A DNA stretch of 32,505 bases from JBBIWA01 sp037439425 (GTDB lineage Bacteria; Acidobacteriota; Blastocatellia; RBC074), in the NCBI GenBank assembly GCA_037439425.1, contig JBBIWA010000069.1:1-32505 (forward strand), given 5' to 3'. The notes beneath the pieces were generated by a model, which was given only the letters and a program-made list of their open reading frames with translations, had not been told where the DNA came from and made no database searches. Within the stretch, counting starts at the first letter, position 1. The number at the start of each line of letters is the position of its first letter. The translations under genes and the position numbers were made by a program. Positions 1 through 8,271 of the stretch are shown one piece after another.

Positions 1-697
1 CTCTCCGTCGTCCGCTCTAAGACCTCAGGCTGTGACCTGCTGCAACGACTCGGTCGACACCACATCGAAGCTCTCTCACATCTGCGTATCAGAACCTCTC
101 AGAGGTTCAAGCGCAGAAACTCTTTTGTCTCATTCAACTATTTACGGCTGTATCCGGCTAAGCGGGAATTGCTGTGGATCCGGGCCGGTATGGTTTGGCA
201 AATCCCCGGGCCAAATTATTTTTATATTGACAATTATGTGATAAGAATGTTACTGCTATGGCTGAACGCCCACGCGCCCTTTCCCTGACGGTGCGCGCTT
301 GAATTCCCATAAGCGATGAGAAGTTGATCATTTGACAGTCAACGACGGAGCTTCCACCGACAAAGGCACGCTGCTGGAGAGAGCACCCAGCGGTTCGCAA
401 AGCCAAGGGTCCCTGCTGACAGCCTGGCTACCGAAGTGTGAAGAGCCGCTCGCCCCACGGTTAAGTTTCAGGTGTTGATTCCTGAAGCCCCGCCCGATCA
501 AACTTGAGACCCCAACGTATCTGTGTTTTTCCTGGGGCAGGTTGCCTCAGATGTTTCCTCGGCCCCTGTGGTGGATTGTGGTTGACGCAGACTGAAAGCA
601 GAGCTGCTCGCGACCAGCATCAACCGCCAGCTCCTCTCCTCATCCAGAGACTAAGGTAGTGATTAGCAATTCTGCTAGTAGTCGAGACTGAAGCGCT
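1..697. other. Non-coding stretch upstream of pilM
   Basis: No reading frame here resembles a protein family; the open frames are short and of odd composition. A TTGACA hexamer at 227-232 and another at 332-337 have no good -10 hexamer at 16-18 bases, so I do not call promoters. Positions 158-174 carry a 17-base word that recurs inverted at 32362-32378 (see findings). Confidence 0.6.
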
Positions 698-1774
698 ATG
701 TTATCCAAGGTCGGTTTGCTGAAGGGCAATAAGGGAATAGTCGGGTTAGATATAGGATCGAGCCGGATCAAGGCCGTCGAGGTGAAAGCCAAAGGTCGGG
801 GCGGTTACGAACTGGTCAGCATTGGGCAGGTGGGGCTGATGGCTGATACGATCGTGGATGGCCAGATCATTGATGGCAACCACGTCTCGGATTGTATCAA
901 TCGCATCTTTCAAGAGCAGGAGATCAAGACCACCAACATCGCCACCTCAGTCTCCGGCCACGCTGTGATTGTGAAGAAGATCAACTTGCCTGTGATGAGC
1001 GATAACGAGTTGCGCGAGCAGATCATCTGGGAAGCCGAACAGCATATCCCTTTCGACATCAACGATGTCAATCTCGATTACCACATCATTGAAGGAGAAG
1101 TAGGTGGGAGTATTGAAGTGCTGTTAGTTGCCTGCAAAAAAGATATGATCTCGCACCTGACACAGGTCATCGCTCAGACCGGCAAGACCCCTAGCATTGT
1201 AGATGTCGACGCCTTTGCTGTGCAAAACGCCTATGAAGTCAATTACCATCCCCGGCCTGAGGAGACGGTGATGCTGCTCAATATCGGAGCCAGCGTCATG
1301 AATATGAACATCGTGCGTGGCAGCAACTCGGTCTTTACCCGTGATGTCTCACTGGGCGGGAATCAATATACGGATGCTTTGCAGAAACAATTACATTTGA
1401 GCTTTGAGCAGGCCGAGATGCTCAAGCGCGGCGTGGTGCCGGAGGGCTGTCAGGCGACTCCGGCCGAGGCCGAGCCGATCATCCAATCAGTTACAGAGAT
1501 GCTTGGGGCCGAGGTGCAGCGCACGCTGGATTTCTTCGTCAACCAGACGCTGGCGGAAGGCGAAGTGCTGGATCGGATCCTGGTCGCGGGTGGTGGCTCC
1601 AAGATCAGCGGGCTGGTGCCTTATCTCAGCCAGCACTTCCGGGTCCCAGTTGAGCCGTTTGACTCCTTCCGCAACATCTTGATTAACCCCAAGAGATTTG
1701 ACGAGAGCTATATTCGTGAATTTGCGCCTGATATGGCTGTGGCGGTGGGGTTAGCGTTGCGAGGTGTGAGCTAA
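698..1774 (+). CDS. pilM: Type IV pilus assembly protein PilM
   Basis: Cytoplasmic actin-like ATPase of the type IV pilus alignment complex; in this family it binds the cytoplasmic tail of PilN and links the inner-membrane platform to the pilus motor. The 358-residue product has the usual family length. An actin-like phosphate-binding motif, GLDIGSS, lies at residues 16-22, and the C-terminal half has the phosphate-2/adenosine-type glycine motif VAGGGSKISGL. There is no signal peptide, as expected. It is the first gene of a pilMNOPQ run, all on the same strand. The ATG at 698 has only a weak purine-rich stretch upstream, but the next methionine would cut into the conserved core. Family assignment is firm; the partner interactions are inferred from homologues. 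Confidence 0.95.
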   Translation: MLSKVGLLKGNKGIVGLDIGSSRIKAVEVKAKGRGGYELVSIGQVGLMADTIVDGQIIDGNHVSDCINRIFQEQEIKTTNIATSVSGHAVIVKKINLPVMSDNELREQIIWEAEQHIPFDINDVNLDYHIIEGEVGGSIEVLLVACKKDMISHLTQVIAQTGKTPSIVDVDAFAVQNAYEVNYHPRPEETVMLLNIGASVMNMNIVRGSNSVFTRDVSLGGNQYTDALQKQLHLSFEQAEMLKRGVVPEGCQATPAEAEPIIQSVTEMLGAEVQRTLDFFVNQTLAEGEVLDRILVAGGGSKISGLVPYLSQHFRVPVEPFDSFRNILINPKRFDESYIREFAPDMAVAVGLALRGVS

Positions 1775-1810
1775 ATGGGGCAGTTTTAGTGGTGAGCTGT
1801 CTGTGGCCAC

Positions 1811-1831
1811 TGACTAATGACAAAGGACAAA
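1811..1831 (+). repeat. Three heptanucleotide tandem units merging into the pilN ribosome binding site
   Basis: TGACTAA, TGACAAA and GGACAAA follow one another at 1811-1831, and the next bases, GGAG, form the pilN Shine-Dalgarno. The units resemble the short tandemly repeated heptamers known from cyanobacterial intergenic DNA. Confidence 0.5.
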
Positions 1832-1838
1832 GGAGACC

Positions 1839-2525
1839 ATGATCAAAGTTAATCTGCTCCAGAACACGATCGAACGCACAAGCGTGGAGCTGGTAGAGAC
1901 CGCGATCAGTTCCCGGAACACGCAGCAAGCGCTGCTGCTGCTGATTGCCCTGGGAGCGTGTGTGTTTGCAGCGGTGGCCGACTACTTCATCACTGTGCGC
2001 GAAAACGCGCGCGTGAAAGAAGAGCTTCAGGTGGAAGAGCAGCGCGCAGCCCGGTTGCAAGAGTTGAGCCGTCAGGCTGCCGAACTGCAGAACAAAAACA
2101 AAGCCGTTGAGGACCGCATCAATGCTATCCAGCGGCTACGTGCCGAACAGATAGGCCCCTTGCGTCTGCTTCAACTGGTTGATGATCGCCTACCAGCCGA
2201 TCCTAACTTCCGCTTGAAATCAATCAAGCAAGAAGGCGAGAGCGTGGTGGTCATCAATGGCTACTCGCCAGCGGAAGCGCAGGTGACCGCTTTTGCCAAA
2301 AACCTGGAGTTCTCTGCTGGCCTCTTCACTAACTTTTACGTGGAGACGCACCGGCTGCCCAATCCCGAAGTTACCAAGGCTGATCCCGGCAAAGTTGAAG
2401 CTCAGGTTGTCGAGTTTGTGATCAAGTGCTCTTACAACCCCCAGACGCTGCTCACCAATACGCAGATGATGGGGGAGAAGCCAACAAGTGGCGCGGCGGC
2501 TGAGGCGAATGTGAAAAAGCCGTAA
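1839..2525 (+). CDS. pilN: Type IV pilus assembly protein PilN
   Basis: Bitopic inner-membrane protein whose short N-terminal tail contacts PilM and whose periplasmic part pairs with PilO. The 228-residue product opens with MIKVNLL, the conserved PilN tail that docks on PilM. One hydrophobic segment lies at about residues 29-50, a heptad-like coiled coil at about 55-105, and a ferredoxin-like periplasmic domain after that. The start at 1839 is supported by GGAG at 1832-1835 and by the tail motif. The gap of 64 bases to pilM holds heptanucleotide repeats. The C-terminal tail is low-complexity, rich in Ala, Thr and Gly. Confidence 0.93.
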   Translation: MIKVNLLQNTIERTSVELVETAISSRNTQQALLLLIALGACVFAAVADYFITVRENARVKEELQVEEQRAARLQELSRQAAELQNKNKAVEDRINAIQRLRAEQIGPLRLLQLVDDRLPADPNFRLKSIKQEGESVVVINGYSPAEAQVTAFAKNLEFSAGLFTNFYVETHRLPNPEVTKADPGKVEAQVVEFVIKCSYNPQTLLTNTQMMGEKPTSGAAAEANVKKP

Positions 2526-2557
2526 GCCGACAATCCCTCCTTGAGCGGAGAATGAGT

Positions 2558-3274
2558 ATGCTGGAAAGACTAGGTAGGCTCCCGTGGATAGTCCAGTTTC
2601 TGGTCATGCTGGCTGTGGCTGGCGTGGTCTGGTACGGCTTTCATTACTTCGTCCTTTCAGCGACGGCAGCTGAGACGGCGCAAGCTTATGAGCGGCGCGA
2701 CGCCTTGCGCCTGCAAAATCAGCAGGCTGCTGTGGTCGAGTCGCGCATCGCCGAGTTCCGCGCGCGCTTTGAGCAGCTCAAGATCGAATATGAGCAAGCC
2801 AAGCAGTTGCTGCCCGAGGCAGTCGAGCTCTCGCGTGTGCTTGAAAATGTCCAGACGCTGGCCAGAAACAGGCTGATCGTCAGGAGCTTCGTTCCGAGTG
2901 ATGAGCAGCAGCGGGAGTTTTACCGGATCCGGCCAGTCAAGGTTGAGGTCGCGGGCACCTATACTGCCCTCCAGGATTTCTTCCAGCAGATAGCTAATCT
3001 CAAGCGCGTGGTCAACATCACAGAAGCGGAGATCAAAGCCGCGCAGGAACAGCGACCGAACATTTCGCTGGAAGCCAGTTTTATCGTCTCGGCTTTCTAC
3101 GCCGAACCAGAAGATATCAACAATTTGAAACCATTGCCACCCAGGTCAGCAGCTTCGGGCCCCAAGCCTGGTGCTGAGGCTTCGGCTCATGCTTCACAGC
3201 CGTCGCCAGCAGCCTCTTCCAATCCACCTAACACCACTACCGGGGCAACATCAAATGAAAGACCTGTGTCGTAG
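2558..3274 (+). CDS. pilO: Type IV pilus assembly protein PilO
   Basis: Inner-membrane partner of PilN; the PilN-PilO pair forms the periplasmic part of the pilus alignment complex. One membrane span lies at about residues 12-32, then a coiled coil (about 45-95), then a domain with the PilO-type stretch VEVAGTYTALQDFFQQIANL. The last 55 residues are Pro/Ser/Ala-rich and probably flexible. Two in-frame ATGs stand at 2552 and 2558. GGAG at 2547-2550 is one base from the first and seven from the second, so I favour 2558; the difference is two residues. The end overlaps the pilP start by 20 bases, suggesting translational coupling. Confidence 0.92.
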   Translation: MLERLGRLPWIVQFLVMLAVAGVVWYGFHYFVLSATAAETAQAYERRDALRLQNQQAAVVESRIAEFRARFEQLKIEYEQAKQLLPEAVELSRVLENVQTLARNRLIVRSFVPSDEQQREFYRIRPVKVEVAGTYTALQDFFQQIANLKRVVNITEAEIKAAQEQRPNISLEASFIVSAFYAEPEDINNLKPLPPRSAASGPKPGAEASAHASQPSPAASSNPPNTTTGATSNERPVS

Positions 3275-3836
3275 CTGTTATCACTCTTGGGTTGCTATCC
3301 TGCCTCTACCGGTTGTTGCGCTGCTGGCAGTGATAGCCGCACCGGCTAGCCTGGCCTCGGCATCTTCCGCCGCCAGAACTCTCACCTGGGCGGCCAAGGC
3401 GGCACCGTCCGGAAGCAAGGCCAGACGGCGCGACCCCTTTGTCGTGCCTTCGCGCGTGAAGGTTGAACCGAAGGCCGAGGCCAAGAAAGAGCCTAAAACT
3501 TTGCCCGTGCCAGCTGTTGAGTCACGCTTGAGCGAATACCGCAGTCTGGTCCGTCAAGCGGCAGCCACGGGCGGAGTCGCGCCCGATAAACTCAGTCCTT
3601 ATCTGGTCGAAGAGTTGACCGTCACAGGCATCTTCCGCACTTCGGCTGGCTACGGTGCGTTTGTGATGGCCGAGCCGACTAAGCTGACCTTCTTTGTGCG
3701 GCCGGGGATGCGTACCTATGACGGCGCTATCAAAGAAGTGACGCCAACCGGGGTCAGATTCGTCAAGAACATCCGCTATGATGATGGCTCAGTGCGGCAG
3801 CAGTTGGAGTTCCGCGCTTTGCGGAGCGGGAAGTGA
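3255..3836 (+). CDS. pilP: Type IV pilus assembly lipoprotein-like protein PilP
   Basis: Periplasmic protein that connects PilN/PilO to the N-terminal domains of the PilQ secretin. From ATG 3255 the product is 193 residues, beginning MKDLCRS with a hydrophobic export segment at about residues 12-35. I see no clean lipobox, so it may be held by an uncleaved anchor rather than a lipid. The RRDPFV motif at the start of the mature part and the beta-rich C-terminal half (VEELTVTGIF, FFVRPGMRTYDG) match PilP. The frame is open further upstream to 3171, but that part lies inside pilO and would put arginine-rich sequence ahead of the export signal. It overlaps pilO by 20 bases. Confidence 0.88.
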   Translation: MKDLCRSCYHSWVAILPLPVVALLAVIAAPASLASASSAARTLTWAAKAAPSGSKARRRDPFVVPSRVKVEPKAEAKKEPKTLPVPAVESRLSEYRSLVRQAAATGGVAPDKLSPYLVEELTVTGIFRTSAGYGAFVMAEPTKLTFFVRPGMRTYDGAIKEVTPTGVRFVKNIRYDDGSVRQQLEFRALRSGK

Positions 3837-3863
3837 GAGCAATTCTCGAGTGTGAGGTTTGAA

Positions 3864-6560
3864 ATGGGAATGATTAATCCAAATCTGATTGCAGAACACG
3901 CTGTAGAGCACCGAAAGCGCGCACACTTAATTGGACTGTCTGTCGTCAGCGGCTCGCTTTGCCTGGTCTTGTCTGCTGCGATCGCGCTGGCGCAGACTAA
4001 GGGAACAGCCCGCGACCAGGCGGCCCAGACCGGGGGCACGAAAGAAGACTCGCCTGCTCGCGAGCAGGTAACTCAGCGCCCGGCCACGACGGTGCGTGAG
4101 GTCCGCTTGCTCAAAGATGGCGGCACTCTGGTGGCAGCGATTGAGCTCGATGGCCAGGCCGAGTATTCATCCTTCACCCTCCCCGACCCCTCCCGGATTA
4201 TTGTTGATATCCGCGAAGCCAGTAATGCCGTCCCGCCAGTGATCCCGGTCGGCAGAGGCAATATCGAGCGTATTCGCGTAAGCCAGCGCAAGGGCGATGT
4301 AGTGCGTGTGGTCTTTGATATGTTTGATACGACCGCGCGCCAGCATTACTGGATCGAACCCGAAGGCAAGCGCATCCTGGTGCACTTCGGAGCCAGACCG
4401 AAGGTGAGAGCCGAAGCCAGCAAAAGCGGCGCCGTCTCTCCCCCACCAGCCAACAAGATGGCTGAGCCTAGGGCTGCTCAGATGCCGGTCTCTGTGCCAG
4501 CAGTCAAAATGCCGGACGAGCTCAAGACTAGACCGTCTAAAGATCGGAAGAGCACAAAGCCAGTCCCGCCCGCCAGCCCCCTGAGCTCACCTCAGCCCAA
4601 GTCACCAGAGTCAATGGGCGAGAAGCAGAAACAAGCCGCTGCCTCAACTGTGACTCCGGCGCAGGCAGCGCCCAAAGCCTCTCCCACGCCTGCGACAGCT
4701 GAAGAGGCTGCCAGGTTGAAAGAGAATCTGGTCCCGGCCAACAATCCGATCCAGCCAGTGACGGCCGCTTCAAAGTCTCAACCGGTCGCACCACCTCAGC
4801 CGGTTGAGAAGACTGCGCAGCCGTCTTCACTGCCTGGCTTGCCCCCAGCATCGCCACCGAAGAGCGAACCGCAACCCAAAGCGGCACACAATCCTGCCCA
4901 AGTTAATGAGCGCCGAGCAGCAGCCGCAAAGACCAGCGCTGAAGCCAGCAGCACACCCGATACGGTGGCGAAGATGAGCGAAGAGAAAAAGAGCTCATCA
5001 CTCTCCGCCAGGGAGAGTCAGCCTTCAACTTCAAGCTCAAGCCCGGCTGCGCCTGCTCCGTTGCCAGCGCGCCCGGCCCGCGCCTTTACGGCCAGTGACT
5101 ATACCCGACCGGACTTCATCGGTGAGCCGATCAAGCTGGATCTCAAAAACGTAGATATTCGCGAAGTCCTGCGTTTTGTGGCCGACACCTACAAGGTCAA
5201 CTTCGTCATTGACAAATCGGTCGCCCCAGAGGTGCCTGTTACGGTGAGTCTGGAGGACGTGCCGTGGAACCAGGCTCTAGATGCGCTGCTGCGCTCGAAT
5301 CGGCTCGGCCTCCAGGTCGAAGGCAATATCCTGCGCGTGATGACGCAAGACGCAATTGCGGAAGAAGACAATTCTCGGCGCAAACAGATGGAAGCGCGCC
5401 AGCAAGCAGCTCCGCTCGTCACCGAGATGGTGCGCCTCAATTATGCCAAAGCCTTGAGCGGGGCTGGCGCATCCAGCGGAGCTGGAGCGCAGATTGGCGC
5501 AGCTAGCTCACTGGGTGGCGGAATCGGTGGCGGCGCGATGCAAAGCGGCCTCGATGCCGTGATCCGCTCTCGGCTTTCGCCTCGTGGAACGATCCAGCCC
5601 GATCCGCGCACCAACACGCTGGTCATCACCGACATCCCTGAAAATATTGCCATCATCAAGGACATTATCCGCCAGCTTGATGTTCCGGAGCCCCAGGTCG
5701 AGATCGAGGCCCGCATCGTCATTGCCAATCGCAGCTTCGCGCGTGATCTGGGCGTGCAGTTGGCAGGCGTGGCGCTCAACACCGGCCGTGGCGGGCTGGG
5801 CAGCTTCAGCACACTGCCGGGCGGAGCCGCTTCATCTGGCAGTGGCGGCGGCAGCGGAGGTGGTGGCAGTAATGGATCAGGAGGAAGCTCCAGCGGCGGA
5901 ACTGCTGGACCCGTGCCATTTGGGATCCCGGGTGGGCTGGTTGGTTCCGTTCCACCACTAGACTCGTTGCGTGCCGCGGGAGCTTCAACTGTGCTGGGCT
6001 TGACCACGGGGATCTTCGGCACGGCTCAGATTTCGTTACTTCTATCGGCCGCCGAGAGCAAAGGCAACGTGAAGACGATCTCGACGCCGCGCATCACGGC
6101 GCAGAATAACCAGACCGCCAATGTGGTCAACGGTATTCAGATTCCGGTGCAGACGCAGAGCAATAACACGGTGACAACGACCTTCGTTACGGCGGCGCTC
6201 AAGTTGGAGATCACGCCGCAGATTACCGATGCTGGCACTGTAGTCTTGCACGTCGTAGCCGAGAACAATTCGGTTAACCTGGCGATTGCAACTTCGGCCG
6301 CGCCAGGTATCAACACGCAGCGCGCTGAAACGACGGTGCTGGTGCCCGACGGTGGCACGACGATCATTGGCGGCATCAACGTTGATACCGAGCTTAATCG
6401 GCAAGAGCGCACACCGGGGCTTTCGCGCATCCCCGGCTTGGGTGAACTGTTCAAACGGCGCGTCAACTCGCGTTCGACCGACGAGATCCTCTTCTTCATC
6501 ACGCCGCGTATCTACCGGCCATTGGGGACGCCGGTTCCGGGACAGGGAAGCCCGCGTTAG
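3864..6560 (+). CDS. pilQ: Type IV pilus secretin PilQ
   Basis: Outer-membrane secretin that forms the pore through which the pilus passes. From ATG 3864 the product is 898 residues. In order: an export signal ending near ALAQ, an AMIN domain (about residues 75-165, likely cell-wall binding), a long Pro/Ala/Ser-rich linker (about 175-400), a secretin N0 domain (IKLDLKNVDIREVLRFV, about 420-495), an N1 domain with a Gly/Ala-rich loop, and the C-terminal secretin domain with NVKTISTPRITAQNNQ and the ending DEILFFITPRIYRP. A second, very Gly/Ser-rich insertion lies at about 660-690. GAGG at 3854-3857 sits six bases before 3864, so that start is preferred over GTG 3852. It is the last pil gene in the run. 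Confidence 0.95.
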   Translation: MGMINPNLIAEHAVEHRKRAHLIGLSVVSGSLCLVLSAAIALAQTKGTARDQAAQTGGTKEDSPAREQVTQRPATTVREVRLLKDGGTLVAAIELDGQAEYSSFTLPDPSRIIVDIREASNAVPPVIPVGRGNIERIRVSQRKGDVVRVVFDMFDTTARQHYWIEPEGKRILVHFGARPKVRAEASKSGAVSPPPANKMAEPRAAQMPVSVPAVKMPDELKTRPSKDRKSTKPVPPASPLSSPQPKSPESMGEKQKQAAASTVTPAQAAPKASPTPATAEEAARLKENLVPANNPIQPVTAASKSQPVAPPQPVEKTAQPSSLPGLPPASPPKSEPQPKAAHNPAQVNERRAAAAKTSAEASSTPDTVAKMSEEKKSSSLSARESQPSTSSSSPAAPAPLPARPARAFTASDYTRPDFIGEPIKLDLKNVDIREVLRFVADTYKVNFVIDKSVAPEVPVTVSLEDVPWNQALDALLRSNRLGLQVEGNILRVMTQDAIAEEDNSRRKQMEARQQAAPLVTEMVRLNYAKALSGAGASSGAGAQIGAASSLGGGIGGGAMQSGLDAVIRSRLSPRGTIQPDPRTNTLVITDIPENIAIIKDIIRQLDVPEPQVEIEARIVIANRSFARDLGVQLAGVALNTGRGGLGSFSTLPGGAASSGSGGGSGGGGSNGSGGSSSGGTAGPVPFGIPGGLVGSVPPLDSLRAAGASTVLGLTTGIFGTAQISLLLSAAESKGNVKTISTPRITAQNNQTANVVNGIQIPVQTQSNNTVTTTFVTAALKLEITPQITDAGTVVLHVVAENNSVNLAIATSAAPGINTQRAETTVLVPDGGTTIIGGINVDTELNRQERTPGLSRIPGLGELFKRRVNSRSTDEILFFITPRIYRPLGTPVPGQGSPR

Positions 6561-6690
6561 AATAAAGGCGGAAGGATGAAAGGAGCAGCCGATGGCGGAG
6601 TGAAGTCACGAGTGCGTGAGGCACCCCGTAACCGGGCGGCTTGAAAGTTGAGCTATAATTGCAGCCACAAACTTGAACTAGGAAGAAATC

Positions 6691-7050
6691 GTGTTCTCAG
6701 GGTTGCTGCAGAAGATGGTGGATCATCTTGATGGAGCGCGAGCCGCTGCCATCATGGGGCTGGATGGCATCGTCGTCGAAAGCGCCAGCCGGCAAGAGCT
6801 GCTGGAGCTGGAGCTGCGGGCCGCCGAATATAGCACCCTCCTGCATAACTCCATGCGAACGGCCAGCGACACGGGACTGGGCGATCTGCAGGAAATGGTG
6901 ATTGTCACCGATCAGGAGACGCTCCTCATCAGGCTGCTCAATCCCTCCTATTTCATCCTCCTGGCGCTGGATCCGGCGACTAATCTCGGACGCGCGCGCT
7001 TCGAGTTGCGCAAAGCTCAACTGATGCTTGAACCCGATTTCACGCTCTGA
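6691..7050 (+). CDS. Roadblock/LC7 domain protein (MglB-like)
   Basis: A 119-residue single-domain protein of the roadblock/LC7 family, seen in MglB, the activator of the small GTPase MglA that sets pole identity in gliding and twitching bacteria. The pattern AAAIMGLDGIVVES, a middle helix, then EMVIVTDQETLLIRLLNPSYFILLAL and a final helix (RARFELRKAQ) is typical of the fold. It starts with GTG at 6691, with an AGGAAG ribosome site about five bases upstream. TATAAT at 6654-6659 could be a -10 element, but no good -35 lies 17 bases before it. It is 130 bases after pilQ, so a role in pilus polarity or regulation is plausible, but no MglA GTPase is in the window. Confidence 0.82.
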   Translation: MFSGLLQKMVDHLDGARAAAIMGLDGIVVESASRQELLELELRAAEYSTLLHNSMRTASDTGLGDLQEMVIVTDQETLLIRLLNPSYFILLALDPATNLGRARFELRKAQLMLEPDFTL

Positions 7051-7094
7051 AGCCCGCTGCTACTGCGCGAAGGCGAAAAGGGTGAAGCAAGCTG

Positions 7095-7583
7095 TCACAA
7101 CAGCTCAACCTGCAATTCTGCTGGTGGCATCGCCTCGGCCACAGGCTTGGGTTGAACGCGAGCATCGGGCCGGAGTTGTCCCTTGCCTTCAGCTGCTCGA
7201 CGCGATAGTTTGACCACAGGTTGAGTGTTTTTGATCTCTCGCAGCTTGATCACATCGCGCTGCATCTCCGGCACTTCAGCACAACAGGAGTTTAAGCACT
7301 CGATCACACGCCTGGCATGCTCGGCCAGTGGCGTGGCCAGCCGGTAGTAGACCCATAAGCCTTCCTTGCGATCGCTGACCAGACCCGCGCGCTTGAGATA
7401 AGCCAGATGGCGCGACACCTTCGGCTGATTGGTCCCCAGCACATCCACCAGGTGACAGACACACACCTCGTCTTCACAGGCCAGGAGATTGAGCAGCCGC
7501 AACCGCGTCTGATCGGCACACGCCTTAAACAGCTCCGCCATTTGCGGCAGCCACCTTCGCTGTTTGTCTCTGCTCGGCGCCAT
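7095..7583 (-). CDS. arsR: ArsR-family arsenical-responsive repressor
   Basis: Winged-helix repressor that leaves DNA when As(III) or a methylated trivalent arsenical binds its thiolates. From ATG 7583 the protein is 162 residues, longer than the usual 100-120, because of a basic, proline-containing C-terminal tail (about 45 residues). The helix-turn-helix core reads NQPKVSRHLAYLKRAGLVSDRKEGLWVYYRL. A CVCH motif (Cys41, Cys43) matches the ELCVCDL sensor site of classical ArsR, and a Cys-Cys pair lies near the end of the core. It is divergent from the arsenic operon and probably autoregulated through the shared intergenic region. TATAAT on this strand (7598-7593) lies about ten bases before the ATG, so the message may be leaderless. 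GTG 7592 is an alternative start. Confidence 0.9.
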   Translation of the reverse strand: MAPSRDKQRRWLPQMAELFKACADQTRLRLLNLLACEDEVCVCHLVDVLGTNQPKVSRHLAYLKRAGLVSDRKEGLWVYYRLATPLAEHARRVIECLNSCCAEVPEMQRDVIKLREIKNTQPVVKLSRRAAEGKGQLRPDARVQPKPVAEAMPPAELQVELL

Positions 7584-7632
7584 AACGAGCACATTATAAC
7601 CGAAGAAATTCAGGCGCGAAACTATATTTGTC

Positions 7633-7661
7633 TTGACATATGCAATGTCTCAGTGTATCTT
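7633..7661 (+). promoter_or_regulatory. Sigma-70-like promoter of the arsenic operon
   Basis: TTGACA at 7633-7638 and TATCTT at 7656-7661 are separated by exactly 17 bases. This is the best promoter match in the window, and it points at the arsI-arsN2-arsM/C genes. Confidence 0.75.
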
Positions 7662-7673
7662 GGCCATTGCATA
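7639..7673. promoter_or_regulatory. Candidate ArsR operator (9-bp perfect inverted repeat)
   Basis: TATGCAATG at 7639-7647 and CATTGCATA at 7665-7673 are perfect inverted arms, 17 bases apart. The pair begins directly after the -35 hexamer and encloses the -10, so a bound dimer would block RNA polymerase. It lies between the divergent arsR and the arsenic genes. Binding is inferred, not shown. Confidence 0.65.
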
Positions 7674-7735
7674 CGGCTAAACGTATATAATTGTTCGCTT
7701 GGCGGTCGCGTGGCGGCATTCTGGGAGACAAAGAG

Positions 7736-8271
7736 ATGAGACCGAAACTGCACGTTGCTTTAAATGTCAACAGTTTAGAAGAGTCACTGGCCTTTTATCG
7801 TGCTCTCTGGGGTGTGGAGCCGGTCAAGGTGCGCAGGGGCTATGCCAAGTTTGACCTAGCTGAGCCGAGCGTCAATTTGACGCTCAACGAGCGACCGGTC
7901 AAAGAGGTAGGCGGAATCAACCATATGGCATTCAGGTGGAGAGCACTGAAGCGGTGTTGGCTATGCGAGGGCGGCTCGAGGCGCGCGGCTGGCTCACCGA
8001 AGATGAGATGCAAACCAACTGCTGCGCAGCGATTCAGGACAAGATCTGGTTGACTGATCCGAACGGTTATCGCTGGGAGGTCTTTGTGGTGCTGGAAGAC
8101 AATCTGCCAGAGACTGGGCCCCAGGCGACGCTGTGCTGTGCGACCGATGAAATCACTCCAAGTGTAGTTTCTCTTCGGGGGATGAGGCAATGCATGCGAG
8201 AATTGCTCAGGCTCAAGTTGGAGACCTGGATGAAGTGCTGGCGCTGCTTGGCCGCGTGGGCCTGCCGATAG
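7736..8271 (+). pseudogene. arsI: ArsI/CadI-type C-As lyase (glyoxalase fold), frameshifted
   Basis: ArsI is a vicinal-oxygen-chelate (glyoxalase-fold) dioxygenase that cleaves the C-As bond of trivalent organoarsenicals such as methylarsenite. The N-terminal half (from ATG 7736, MRPKLHVALNVNSLEESLAFY) and the C-terminal half (VESTEAVL to WEVFVVLED) are in different frames. Reading shifts at about 7927: one added G in the GG there would restore an expected INHMGIQVEST. The second half retains the Cys-Cys pair (QTNCCA) that binds arsenic in ArsI, and the metal-ligand Glu region WEVFVVLED. The second frame stays open to 8271, overlapping arsN2 by 82 bases, so the true C-terminus is uncertain. 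It is first in the operon. It could be a real null allele or a one-base sequence error. Confidence 0.8.

Noticed and set aside
6641..6659. TTGAAA and TATAAT before the roadblock gene
   Set aside because: The two hexamers are only seven bases apart, so they cannot be a -35/-10 pair.
7090..7105. AGCTGT-CACA-ACAGCT hairpin between the roadblock gene and arsR
   Set aside because: The stem is six bases, lacks a T run on either side, and overlaps the arsR stop codon; too weak to call a terminator.
7304..7594. Open frame on the minus strand overlapping arsR, starting at ATG 7594
   Set aside because: It is in a different frame of arsR; the product has no family likeness, while the arsR frame has a full winged-helix and sensor site.
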